Assembly (NCBI GenBank): GCA_963926475.1
Contig: CAWUXE010000006.1
Location: 151,638-215,637, forward strand
Direction of reading: 5' to 3'
Source: UBA2040 sp002384725
Lineage (GTDB): Bacteria > Bacteroidota > Bacteroidia > Flavobacteriales_D > Crocinitomicaceae
Length of the DNA: 64,000 bases
How positions within the stretch are numbered: the stretch's first letter is position 1; the number at the start of each line of letters is the position of its first letter. Below the pieces are notes generated by a model. That model was given only the letters and a program-made list of their open reading frames with translations. It ran no database searches and was not told the origin of the DNA. A program made the translations under genes and the position numbers. Positions 8,577 through 16,224 of this stretch are shown here, one piece after another.

Positions 8577-9698
8577 TTAAAGGGAATCGATTACTTCAAA
8601 AAGAAGTTTCGTAATGTCGTCTATTGAACCCAAACCGTTTATTCCAACCAATTTATTTTGACCTTCATAATACGCTTTTACTGGTTCAGTTTCTGCACGA
8701 TAAACCTTGATTCGATTCTGAATAATTGCAGGATCAGCATCATCAGGTCGACCGCTCGTTTCAGCCCGCTTCATCAATCGCGTTTTGAGTTCTTCCTCCT
8801 CCACTTCCAATGAAAGCATAGCCGAAATAGACGTGCCTAATTCAGATAATAATTCATCCAAAGCTTTTGCTTGAGGATTCGTTCTTGGGAAACCATCGAA
8901 AATAAATCCTTTAGCTTCTATATTTTTTTCTACTTCAGAACGCAGCATTTTTATTGTCACTTCGTCCGGAACCAACTGGCCCTTGTCCATGTAACTTTTC
9001 GCTAATTCACCTAATTCGGTTTTGTTGCTGATGTTGAAACGAAAAATATCGCCTGTAGACAAATGCGACAAACCATATTTTTCAATTAAACGTTCAGACT
9101 GTGTTCCTTTTCCAGCTCCCGGAGGGCCAAAGAGTACAATATTCAACATATTTTTTTCTGAGGAATCCTCCTCTTTTAATTGATAAATCTCTCCTAAATT
9201 TCTACCCAACTCATCGTAGTCTAATCCAAAACCAACGACAAATCGATTGGGAATTGAGAATCCTATAAATTTAGGAATTTCTTTTTCTTGGAAGGCATCG
9301 GGCTTAAATAAAAGTGTACAGGTCTCAATTGACGCAGGTTCCTCCGTCCACATCAACTTTTTCACCTTTTCAATTGTGATTCCCGTATCGACTATGTCCT
9401 CTAAAATAATGACATGCTTGTTCTTAATGCTCGTCGTTAAACCAATAATTTCATCTACTCGACCCGTTGTGTTCATTCCTGAATACGAAGAAACTTTGAT
9501 AAAGCTAATGGCACTGGGTAAATTAATTTCTTTGAACAAATCAGAAGCGAACATAAATGCCCCATTAAGTATTGCGATGAAAATCACATCCTTACCTTCA
9601 TACTCCTTATTTAACGTTTCCGCCAACGAAGCAACTTCTGCTTTAATTTCTCCTGCATTTATAAAAGGAACAAATTTTTTATCTCGAATTTGAATCAC
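8577..9698 (-). CDS. Fused hypoxanthine phosphoribosyltransferase - adenylate kinase
   Basis: One 373-aa reading frame carries two complete purine-salvage enzymes. Residues 1-178 are a hypoxanthine phosphoribosyltransferase with the PRPP loop ILEDIVDTG near residues 98-106 and the typical ending DYDELGRNLGEIYQL. Residues 184-373 are an adenylate kinase with P-loop GPPGAGKGT at 191-199, DGFPRT and the short LID form. A six-residue acidic link (KEEDSS) joins them. The start is GTG at 9698-9696; no ATG fits before the HPRT domain. A TAATTTTG element lies just upstream. The fusion is known in flavobacterial genomes and would couple IMP/GMP formation with adenylate balance. First gene of the operon leading to obg. 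Confidence 0.92.
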   Translation of the reverse strand: MIQIRDKKFVPFINAGEIKAEVASLAETLNKEYEGKDVIFIAILNGAFMFASDLFKEINLPSAISFIKVSSYSGMNTTGRVDEIIGLTTSIKNKHVIILEDIVDTGITIEKVKKLMWTEEPASIETCTLLFKPDAFQEKEIPKFIGFSIPNRFVVGFGLDYDELGRNLGEIYQLKEEDSSEKNMLNIVLFGPPGAGKGTQSERLIEKYGLSHLSTGDIFRFNISNKTELGELAKSYMDKGQLVPDEVTIKMLRSEVEKNIEAKGFIFDGFPRTNPQAKALDELLSELGTSISAMLSLEVEEEELKTRLMKRAETSGRPDDADPAIIQNRIKVYRAETEPVKAYYEGQNKLVGINGLGSIDDITKLLFEVIDSL

Positions 9699-9718
9699 GA
9701 TACCTTTGAGTTGGAGTG

Positions 9719-9726
9719 CAAAATTA
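9719..9726 (-). promoter_or_regulatory. -7 promoter element TAATTTTG for the hpt-adk operon
   Basis: On the minus strand the bases read TAATTTTG, matching TAnnTTTG, 20 nt before the GTG start at 9698. It presumably drives hpt-adk, obg, the PAP2 gene and crcB. Confidence 0.5.
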
Positions 9727-9794
9727 AGGAAATCTTAGCAATTCAAGCAGAATTGGGCATTTTATACTTTCGTTTATACAGAAAAGAAGATTCT

Positions 9795-9802
9795 TATCTT
9801 TG
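9795..9802 (+). promoter_or_regulatory. -7 promoter element TATCTTTG for purK
   Basis: TATCTTTG matches the consensus and ends only 7 nt before the purK ATG at 9810, so the transcript should be leaderless or nearly so. It supports the ATG at 9810 over any upstream start. No clear -33 TTG is visible. Confidence 0.6.
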
Positions 9803-9809
9803 CACCATT

Positions 9810-10949
9810 ATGGAAAAGAGCTACGGCAAAAATTTTCGATTGGGAATGCTCGGTGGTGGACAGCTGGGCCGAATGTTTATTCAAGAAGCAATGAACTACG
9901 ATGTTCATGTGCACTGCCTCGATCCTGATGCAGAAGCACCATGTTCCCGCTTGGCGGCAAGTTTCACCGTCGGTTCGTTGGAAGATTTCGATACCGTTTA
10001 TACTTTCGGTAAAGACAAATCTCTTGTTACGATTGAAATTGAAAATGTAAATGTGGAAGCGCTGGAAAAATTGGAAAACGAAGGAATTCGGGTTTATCCG
10101 CAACCGAGAATTTTACGAATTATTAAAGATAAAGGCTTACAAAAACAATTCTATTCAGATAATAATATTCCAACTGCTCCATTCAAATTAGCGGCCAACG
10201 CCACAGAAGTTTGCAAAATGGCTCAGACTCCGTTTGTTCAAAAACTGCGAACAGGAGGTTACGACGGGAAAGGTGTACAAGTCGTAAACAATGAGGATGA
10301 ACTTAGTCGGTTGTTTGATGCTCCATCGATTATCGAAAATAAAATCCCGTTTGCGAAAGAACTTTCTGTTATTGTAGTTCGAAATCCAAAGGGAGAGACA
10401 GCTGTTTATCCGACAACCGAAAGTGAATTTAACCCTGAAGCAAACTTGGTGGAATTCCTTTTTTCACCTGCTGAAATAGATGCTGAAATTGAAAAAAATG
10501 CTCAAGAATTAGCTATTGACGTAGCGAACAAGCTAGATTTTGTTGGAATTTTAGCCGTGGAAATGTTTTTGACGAATGACAGAAGTTTATTGGTTAACGA
10601 AGTTGCACCTCGACCGCACAACAGCGGACATCAAACCATCGAAGGAAATGAAACCTCACAATTTGAGCAACATATGCGGTCCATTTTGAATTGGCCTTTG
10701 GGTTCGACAAAAATCACCCAGCCTTCCGTTATGATCAACCTTTTGGGTGAAAAAGGCTACGAAGGTAGTGTTGTATATGAGGGCCTTCAAGAGGCAATTG
10801 CCATGCCAGGCGTCCATATTCATCTATACGGTAAAGAAAAAACGAAATCTTTTCGTAAAATGGGACATGTTACGGTAACCGCCTCTCAGCTCGAAGAAGC
10901 CAAAAAACTGGCGAAATCAGTAAAAAAAATTCTAAAAGTAAAATCTTAA
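9810..10949 (+). CDS. purK: N5-carboxyaminoimidazole ribonucleotide synthase
   Basis: The ATP-grasp enzyme PurK (379 aa) converts AIR, ATP and bicarbonate to N5-CAIR in de novo purine synthesis. Key stretches: GMLGGGQLGRMF at the N-terminus, the KLRTGGYDGKGV ATP-binding loop, and the C-terminal ATP-grasp signature NEVAPRPHNSGH. The ATG at 9810 is chosen because it begins just before the Rossmann-like start and directly follows the TATCTTTG promoter; a longer in-frame extension would overlap the divergent hpt-adk promoter. The gene ends in a terminator hairpin that overlaps its stop codon. Confidence 0.95.
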   Translation: MEKSYGKNFRLGMLGGGQLGRMFIQEAMNYDVHVHCLDPDAEAPCSRLAASFTVGSLEDFDTVYTFGKDKSLVTIEIENVNVEALEKLENEGIRVYPQPRILRIIKDKGLQKQFYSDNNIPTAPFKLAANATEVCKMAQTPFVQKLRTGGYDGKGVQVVNNEDELSRLFDAPSIIENKIPFAKELSVIVVRNPKGETAVYPTTESEFNPEANLVEFLFSPAEIDAEIEKNAQELAIDVANKLDFVGILAVEMFLTNDRSLLVNEVAPRPHNSGHQTIEGNETSQFEQHMRSILNWPLGSTKITQPSVMINLLGEKGYEGSVVYEGLQEAIAMPGVHIHLYGKEKTKSFRKMGHVTVTASQLEEAKKLAKSVKKILKVKS

Positions 10950-10986
10950 AACGCCTTACTTTCGTAGGTCTGACAAGGGGTTTTAA
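10948..10986 (+). terminator. Intrinsic terminator after purK
   Basis: AAAACGCCTT (10948-10957) pairs with AAGGGGTTTT (10975-10984) with one mismatch across a 17-nt loop, ending in Ts. The stem begins inside the purK stop codon and separates purK from the carotenoid operon. Confidence 0.6.
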
Positions 10987-10995
10987 TATAATTTA

Positions 10996-11037
10996 GCATT
11001 TTGTTTAATCTTTTTAATAAAAAATTAAACAAAATGC
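10996..11037. promoter_or_regulatory. Perfect 14-bp inverted repeat, probable operator of the carotenoid/photolyase operon
   Basis: GCATTTTGTTTAAT at 10996-11009 is repeated as its exact reverse complement at 11024-11037, separated by a 14-nt A/T-rich spacer. The right arm ends 2 nt before the -7 element at 11040, so a bound protein would cover the promoter. The left arm does not continue into a T-run on either strand that would make a good terminator. Light-responsive MerR-family repressors (CarH/LitR) control similar gene sets in other bacteria; no such regulator gene is in this window, so the binder is unknown. Confidence 0.6.
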
Positions 11038-11039
11038 CC

Positions 11040-11047
11040 TACATTTG
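11040..11047 (+). promoter_or_regulatory. -7 promoter element TACATTTG for the carotenoid operon
   Basis: TACATTTG matches TAnnTTTG, 26 nt before the sigma-factor ATG. No TTG occurs at the normal -33 distance; the palindrome occupies that place, consistent with a regulated promoter. Confidence 0.55.
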
Positions 11048-11073
11048 TTTTATCAAACTAAAAACAGAAGATT

Positions 11074-11580
11074 ATGTCGACTTTAGAATTCAACAGAGCC
11101 TTAACGGATTTAGAATCTTATTTAAAGTCTTTCGCCTTTCAGTTTACCAGAAATGAGGATGATGCAAAAGACCTTACTCAAGAAACGATGATGAAGGCAT
11201 TTATTTACAGAACGTATTATACGCCGAAAACAAATTTCAAAGCATGGGTCTTTACTATCATGCGTAACATCTTTATTAATCAATACAGAAGAAAGAAAAA
11301 AGCAGGAACTATTTTTGACAATTCAGAAGATAGTTACTTATTGAACCAACACACAAACGGCAATACTCCATCAAATTTGTTAATTGCCAAGGAAATTAAT
11401 GAAGAAATCAGTAACTTAGCTGAAGACTACAAAAAGCCATTCGAGATGCATTGTTTGGGTTTCAAATACAAAGAAATCGCTGAAGAATTGCACATTCCGA
11501 TTGGAACGGTAAAAAGTAGAATTTTTATTGCTAGACAAAAATTGCAGGAATCACTTTCTGAATATCAAAACGCAAATTAA
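11074..11580 (+). CDS. ECF-type RNA polymerase sigma factor
   Basis: A 168-aa extracytoplasmic-function sigma factor. Region 2 is clear (FTRNEDDAKDLTQETMMKAF, then FKAWVFTIMRNIFINQYRRKK), as is region 4 with its helix-turn-helix (YKEIAEELHIPIGTVKSRIF). There is no adjacent anti-sigma factor gene. It is the first gene of the operon and lies 8 nt before crtI, so it likely activates its own operon or a wider light or oxidative-stress regulon. The arrangement recalls CarQ, the ECF factor that drives light-induced carotenogenesis in Myxococcus, but homology to CarQ itself is not shown. Confidence 0.9.
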   Translation: MSTLEFNRALTDLESYLKSFAFQFTRNEDDAKDLTQETMMKAFIYRTYYTPKTNFKAWVFTIMRNIFINQYRRKKKAGTIFDNSEDSYLLNQHTNGNTPSNLLIAKEINEEISNLAEDYKKPFEMHCLGFKYKEIAEELHIPIGTVKSRIFIARQKLQESLSEYQNAN

Positions 11581-11588
11581 TAAGAAAT

Positions 11589-13061
11589 ATGCCTAAAAAA
11601 GTTGTTGTTCTCGGTTCTGGAATTTCATCACTTTCTGCAGGAAGTTTTCTAGCAAAAGAAGGTTATGACGTCACCCTCCTCGAGAAAAATGATTCAATAG
11701 GCGGAAGAGCGCGCAAATTTGAAAAAGACGGATTTGTTTTCGATATGGGCCCAAGTTGGTACTGGATGCCAGATGTTTTCGAAAGATTCTATCAACAATT
11801 TGGAAAAACTACCGCCGATTTCTATGATTTAAAAAGATTGGATCCTTCCTACCGCATATTTTGGCAAGATGGAGAACATACAGATATTCCTGCCGAAATG
11901 AGCAAATTAGAGGACTGGTTCGAAGAATTAGAAGCTGGAAGCTCAAAGCACTTAAAAACGTTTCTCGCAGAAGCGAAATATAAATATGAAGTGGGTATGC
12001 AAGATTTGGTGCACAAACCAAGTTTAAAATTGACCGAATTTGCAGATATGCGAATCATGAAGGGTTTGGTGAACATGCATTTACTCAAATCATTCACCAA
12101 ATACACACAAAAATACTTCAAGCATCCGAAGATTCTGTCGCTTTTAGAATTTCCAGTTTTGTTTCTTGGCGCAATGCCAAAAGACACGCCAGCACTATAC
12201 TCGCTAATGAATTACGCCGATCTTAGTCTGGGAACATGGTATCCCATGGGTGGCATGCACAAAATTATCGAAGCGTTTTCGACCATTGCAAAAAAACAAG
12301 GGGTGAAAATAGAAACGAATCAAGAAGTGATTGGTTTTTCTCATGCAGGTAAAAAGATTACCGCAGCACATACAAATTCAGAAAAATTTGATGCAGATCT
12401 TTTCGTTTCAGGAGCAGATTATCACCATACAGATAGACTGTTGCTGAAGGAAAACGCGAACTATTCCGAAGAGTATTGGGACAAACGATCGATGGCACCT
12501 TCTTCTTTAATTTTTTACGTTGGGGTAAATCGACGTTTGAAAAACTTGAAGCACCATAATTTATTTTTCGATACTGAATTTGAAAAACATGCCAAAGAAA
12601 TTTATACGGACCCAAAATGGCCTAGTTCACCTTTGTTTTATACTTGTGTTCCATCGATTACAGATCCAAGTGTAGCTCCAGAAGGTCACGAAAATTTATT
12701 TTTCTTGATTCCCATTGCTCCAAATTTGAAGGACAGTGAAGAAAAACGCGAACAATATTTCGAATTGTTATTGGAACGATTGGAAAAAAGAACAGGCGAA
12801 AATATCAAGGAAAACATTGTTTACAAAAGAAGTTATTGTTTGGACGATTTTAAAAATGATTACCATGCATTCAAAGGAAATGCCTACGGATTGGCTAATA
12901 CTTTGCGACAAACTGCATTTTTGAAACCAAAACTCGTGAACAAAAAACTGTCTAATATGTTTTACACTGGTCAACTTACGGTTCCAGGGCCAGGTGTGCC
13001 TCCATCGATAATTTCGGGAGAGGTGGTTGCTAAACACATTGCTAAAGAATTCAACAAATAA
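11589..13061 (+). CDS. crtI: Phytoene desaturase
   Basis: A 490-aa FAD-dependent CrtI-type desaturase that converts phytoene to lycopene or related products at the membrane. The N-terminal dinucleotide-binding fold is VVVLGSGISSLSAGSFLAKEG followed by an LLEKN acidic end and GGRARKFEKDGFVFDMGPS. The C-terminal carotenoid-desaturase signature is GQLTVPGPGVPPSIISGE. Bacteroidetes have several CrtI paralogues (desaturase, ketolase, hydratase types), but direct pairing with crtB supports the desaturase role. Second gene of the operon; crtB starts 5 nt after its stop. Confidence 0.92.
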   Translation: MPKKVVVLGSGISSLSAGSFLAKEGYDVTLLEKNDSIGGRARKFEKDGFVFDMGPSWYWMPDVFERFYQQFGKTTADFYDLKRLDPSYRIFWQDGEHTDIPAEMSKLEDWFEELEAGSSKHLKTFLAEAKYKYEVGMQDLVHKPSLKLTEFADMRIMKGLVNMHLLKSFTKYTQKYFKHPKILSLLEFPVLFLGAMPKDTPALYSLMNYADLSLGTWYPMGGMHKIIEAFSTIAKKQGVKIETNQEVIGFSHAGKKITAAHTNSEKFDADLFVSGADYHHTDRLLLKENANYSEEYWDKRSMAPSSLIFYVGVNRRLKNLKHHNLFFDTEFEKHAKEIYTDPKWPSSPLFYTCVPSITDPSVAPEGHENLFFLIPIAPNLKDSEEKREQYFELLLERLEKRTGENIKENIVYKRSYCLDDFKNDYHAFKGNAYGLANTLRQTAFLKPKLVNKKLSNMFYTGQLTVPGPGVPPSIISGEVVAKHIAKEFNK

Positions 13062-13066
13062 GGAAT

Positions 13067-13903
13067 ATGAAATCAATCTTCGATACTCTTTCCCACGACA
13101 TCAGTGAAATGACGACCAAACGTTACAGCACATCATTCTCCTTGGGAATTAGTTTTTTGAGCAAAGATTTACATAATGCTATTTATGGGATATATGGTTT
13201 CGTTCGTTTTGCAGATGAAATTGTCGACTCCTTCCACGGTTTTGACAAAGATAAATTATTGACTGATTTCAAGAAACAAACGTTCGAAGCTATCGGAGAA
13301 AAAATCTCTTTGAATCCAATTTTAAATAGTTTCCAATGGGCGGTGAATGAATACAAAATTCCAATTGAACTTATTGATACTTTTTTGAAATCCATGGAAA
13401 TGGATTTGGATCAAATTGATTACGATCAAAAAGAATACGAAAAATACATCCTGGGTTCGGCTGAAGTAGTAGGACTGATGTGTTTGAAAGTATTCGTTCG
13501 AGGTGATGATAAGGAATATTTGCGACTCAAACCTTCTGCAATGAAGTTGGGGTCAGCCTTTCAGAAAATTAATTTCTTGCGTGATTTAAGTGCTGATTAC
13601 AAAGATTTGGACAGAACTTATTTCCCTGGAGTGGACATGAAAGCATTCAACCAAACGATTAAGAAACAAATCGAAGCTGATATCGAACTGGATTTCAAAG
13701 CAGGATATGAAGGAATCAAACAATTGCCAAAAAATTCTAGATTTGGTGTATACATGGCCTACAAATACTATTATAAACTGTTTCAAAAAATAAAAAGTAC
13801 TCAACCGCATAGGATTTTAAAAGAACGGGTGCGTATTCGAAACACAAAAAAATATCGTTTATTCCTTACCTCGATAGTTCGTCACAACCTCAATATTCTT
13901 TAA
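13067..13903 (+). CDS. crtB: Phytoene synthase
   Basis: A 278-aa squalene/phytoene-synthase family protein condensing two geranylgeranyl diphosphates into phytoene, the committed carotenoid step. Both Asp-rich substrate-Mg motifs are present: DEIVD at residues 50-54 and the second in NFLRDLSADYKDLDRTYFP. Length is normal. It sits between crtI and idi; the idi start lies only 3 nt beyond its TAA. crtE, crtY and crtZ are not in this window. Confidence 0.93.
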   Translation: MKSIFDTLSHDISEMTTKRYSTSFSLGISFLSKDLHNAIYGIYGFVRFADEIVDSFHGFDKDKLLTDFKKQTFEAIGEKISLNPILNSFQWAVNEYKIPIELIDTFLKSMEMDLDQIDYDQKEYEKYILGSAEVVGLMCLKVFVRGDDKEYLRLKPSAMKLGSAFQKINFLRDLSADYKDLDRTYFPGVDMKAFNQTIKKQIEADIELDFKAGYEGIKQLPKNSRFGVYMAYKYYYKLFQKIKSTQPHRILKERVRIRNTKKYRLFLTSIVRHNLNIL

Positions 13904-13906
13904 GAT

Positions 13907-14458
13907 TTGAAAGAACATTATAACTTTAATGACGTCGTTTTGGTCGATTCTGATGACCGAGAAATCGGGTCAATGGAAAAACTAGAAGCGCATGAAAAAG
14001 GATTACTTCATCGTGCATTTTCTGTGTTTTTATTTAACGAAAAAGGCGAAATGTTCGTTCAAAAAAGAGCCGATTCCAAATATCATTCTGCCGGATTATG
14101 GTCGAATAGTTGCTGCAGTCATCCAGCCAAAAATGAATCTGTTGAAGACGCAGCGAAAAGACGTTTAATGGAAGAGATTTTCATCGAAGCGGAAGTAAAA
14201 TCTATTTTCAAATTTAAGTACCGAGTTGAATTAGATCGTAATTTAATAGAACACGAAATGGACCATGTGTTGATTGGATTTTGCAATTCTTTTGATCAGA
14301 TTAATCCGGAAGAAGTTTCAGAAATGAAATTTGTTGCGGTGGATGAAATTCAAAAAGATCTAGCCGCAAACCCAAATAATTACTCCGCTTGGTTCAAAAT
14401 AATAATGAACGAACATTGGGGTAAATTTCTACCTCATTTGAAACTTAAAACAGTATGA
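13907..14458 (+). CDS. idi: Isopentenyl-diphosphate delta-isomerase type I
   Basis: A 183-aa Nudix-fold type I IDI that interconverts IPP and DMAPP and so feeds isoprenoid units to the carotenoid genes beside it. Seen: the N-terminal EIGSMEKLEAHEKGLLHRAF, the catalytic-cysteine stretch NSCCSHP, the Nudix-like helix VEDAAKRRLMEEI, and EHEMDHVL with metal-binding residues. The start codon is TTG at 13907: no ATG or GTG precedes the conserved N-terminus and the crtB stop is 3 nt upstream. Its stop overlaps the next ATG. An IDI is essential in organisms using the mevalonate route, which fits an HMG-CoA reductase elsewhere in the window. Confidence 0.92.
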   Translation: MKEHYNFNDVVLVDSDDREIGSMEKLEAHEKGLLHRAFSVFLFNEKGEMFVQKRADSKYHSAGLWSNSCCSHPAKNESVEDAAKRRLMEEIFIEAEVKSIFKFKYRVELDRNLIEHEMDHVLIGFCNSFDQINPEEVSEMKFVAVDEIQKDLAANPNNYSAWFKIIMNEHWGKFLPHLKLKTV

Positions 14459-14859
14459 AAGTAGGTCGCAGAGAAACCTTTAATTCGGCTCATCGCCTTT
14501 TCCGCTCCGACTGGAGTGATGAAAAAAACCTAGAGGTTTTCGGAAAATGTAGCTACCCGAATTATCATGGACACAATTATGTAATGGAAACGTGGGTAGA
14601 AGGAAAAATTGATCCTGTAACTGGTTTTTTGATTGATTTGAAGGAATTGAAAAAACTTATTCGTTCAGAAGTAACCGATAAATTCGATCATCGAAACTTG
14701 AATTTAGATGTAATAGAATTCAAAGATTTAAATCCCACAGCAGAAAACATTGCTAAGGTAGCTTGGGAATTGATCTCGACAAAACTACCAAAACATCTTT
14801 CATTGACTGTACGTCTTTGGGAAACAGAAAATAACATCGTAGAATATTCAGGAGAGTAA
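14455..14859 (+). CDS. 6-pyruvoyl-tetrahydropterin synthase family protein (PTPS type rather than QueD type)
   Basis: A 134-aa member of the PTPS/QueD family. The zinc ligands are His in FNSAHRL and both His of HGHNY. The cysteine motif is C-S-Y-P-N-Y-H-G-H, i.e. C-x5-HGH, the spacing of true 6-pyruvoyl-tetrahydropterin synthases, not the C-x3-HGH of QueD in queuosine synthesis. This predicts a product on the tetrahydrobiopterin-like route rather than 7-deazaguanine. It overlaps idi by 4 nt and is 3 nt before the photolyase gene, so a link to a pterin cofactor used in light responses or oxidative protection is plausible but unproven. Confidence 0.82.
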   Translation: MKVGRRETFNSAHRLFRSDWSDEKNLEVFGKCSYPNYHGHNYVMETWVEGKIDPVTGFLIDLKELKKLIRSEVTDKFDHRNLNLDVIEFKDLNPTAENIAKVAWELISTKLPKHLSLTVRLWETENNIVEYSGE

Positions 14860-14862
14860 GGC

Positions 14863-16164
14863 ATGAAAAAAGCCCTTTTTTGGCATCGACGCGACTTGAG
14901 ATTTGACGACAATGCTGGACTGTATCGCGCCCAGAAAAAAGTAGATTCCGTTCAAGCTATTTTTGTTTTCGACACCGTTATTCTGGACAAGCTTGAAAAG
15001 AATGACCAACGAATTATCTTTATTCATCAAGCAATTCACGCACTAAAAGACGCTTATCAAAACTATGGTGGAGATTTAAAAGTCTATTACGGAAATCCTC
15101 AAAAACTTGTACCTCAAATTGCAAAAGAACTAAAAGTAGATTTCGTTTTCACAAACAGAGATTACGAACCATATGCCTTAGAAAGAGATAAGTATATTTT
15201 TGAAAAACTGGCGGAACAAAACATTGAATTCCTCGGCGCGAAGGATCATGTAATATTTGAAAAAAGCGAAATTACAAAGGCCGATGGTTTGCCCTATACG
15301 ATTTACACACCGTATAGTCGGAAATGGAAGGAAAAGTTGAATGAGTATTTTCTTTCTTCCTATCCTAATGAAAAGTATTCGTCAAAAATTTGTCAAGCGA
15401 AAGCAGAAGATCTCATCACACTAAAAGAAATGGGATTTGATTCTGAAATTTTAGTTCCATTTCCTACGTCTGATTATGCCAGCAAGTTTATGAAAAATTA
15501 TGGAGAGAATAGAAATTTTCCAGCAATTGACAAAGGAACTAGTCATTTGGGCGTTCATTTGCGCTTTGGAACGATTAGTATTCGTGTCCTTGCCCGACAA
15601 GCTTTAAAAGCTAATGAGACTTTCCTTAATGAATTAATCTGGCGAGATTTTTACCAGGCGATTATTTACCATTTCCCACATTCGGTTAAAGGGTCCTTCA
15701 AAAAGCAATACGACGCTATTGAATGGAGAAACGGCGAAGTCGAATTTAAAGCCTGGTGTGAAGGGAAAACGGGGTATCCAATGGTTGATGCAGGCATGCG
15801 TGAATTGAACACAACTGGTTACATGCACAATCGTGTTAGAATGGTTGTTGCTAGTTTTTTGGTCAAACATTTACTTATCGATTGGCGATGGGGAGAGACT
15901 TATTTCGCCGAGAAATTATTGGATTTCGACTTGGCAAGTAATGTTGGTGGATGGCAATGGGCAGCAGGTTCGGGTTGCGATGCAGCACCTTATTTTAGAG
16001 TATTTAACCCAACGGCACAGCTAGATAAATTTGACAGAAAATTGGAGTACGTAAAGACATGGATTCCCGAATTTGGAACGGATGATTATCCAGAACCGAT
16101 AGTTGAACATAAGTTTGCGAGAGAAAGGGTTTTGGCACGTTACAAATTGGGATTAAATTCTTAA
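14863..16164 (+). CDS. phrB: Deoxyribodipyrimidine photolyase (class I type)
   Basis: A 433-aa photolyase/cryptochrome protein. The N-terminal alpha/beta antenna domain starts ALFWHRRDLRFDDN. The C-terminal FAD domain contains GVHLRFGTIS, ELIWRDFYQ, the TGYPMVDAGMRELN core, HNRVRMVVASFLVKHLL and WQWAAGSGCDAAPYFRVFNP, all typical of CPD-repairing class I enzymes. It would use blue or near-UV light to split pyrimidine dimers. Its place behind carotenoid and pterin genes makes the operon a light-protection unit. Confidence 0.92.
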   Translation: MKKALFWHRRDLRFDDNAGLYRAQKKVDSVQAIFVFDTVILDKLEKNDQRIIFIHQAIHALKDAYQNYGGDLKVYYGNPQKLVPQIAKELKVDFVFTNRDYEPYALERDKYIFEKLAEQNIEFLGAKDHVIFEKSEITKADGLPYTIYTPYSRKWKEKLNEYFLSSYPNEKYSSKICQAKAEDLITLKEMGFDSEILVPFPTSDYASKFMKNYGENRNFPAIDKGTSHLGVHLRFGTISIRVLARQALKANETFLNELIWRDFYQAIIYHFPHSVKGSFKKQYDAIEWRNGEVEFKAWCEGKTGYPMVDAGMRELNTTGYMHNRVRMVVASFLVKHLLIDWRWGETYFAEKLLDFDLASNVGGWQWAAGSGCDAAPYFRVFNPTAQLDKFDRKLEYVKTWIPEFGTDDYPEPIVEHKFARERVLARYKLGLNS

Positions 16165-16224
16165 AAACAAGCTTTTTTTTAAAAAGATTAATTGGTTACT
16201 GAAATTTTGACTAAAAAATTAATT

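Noticed and set aside
9247..9693. 148-codon plus-strand frame opposite the HPRT part
   Set aside because: It mirrors a clear enzyme on the minus strand.
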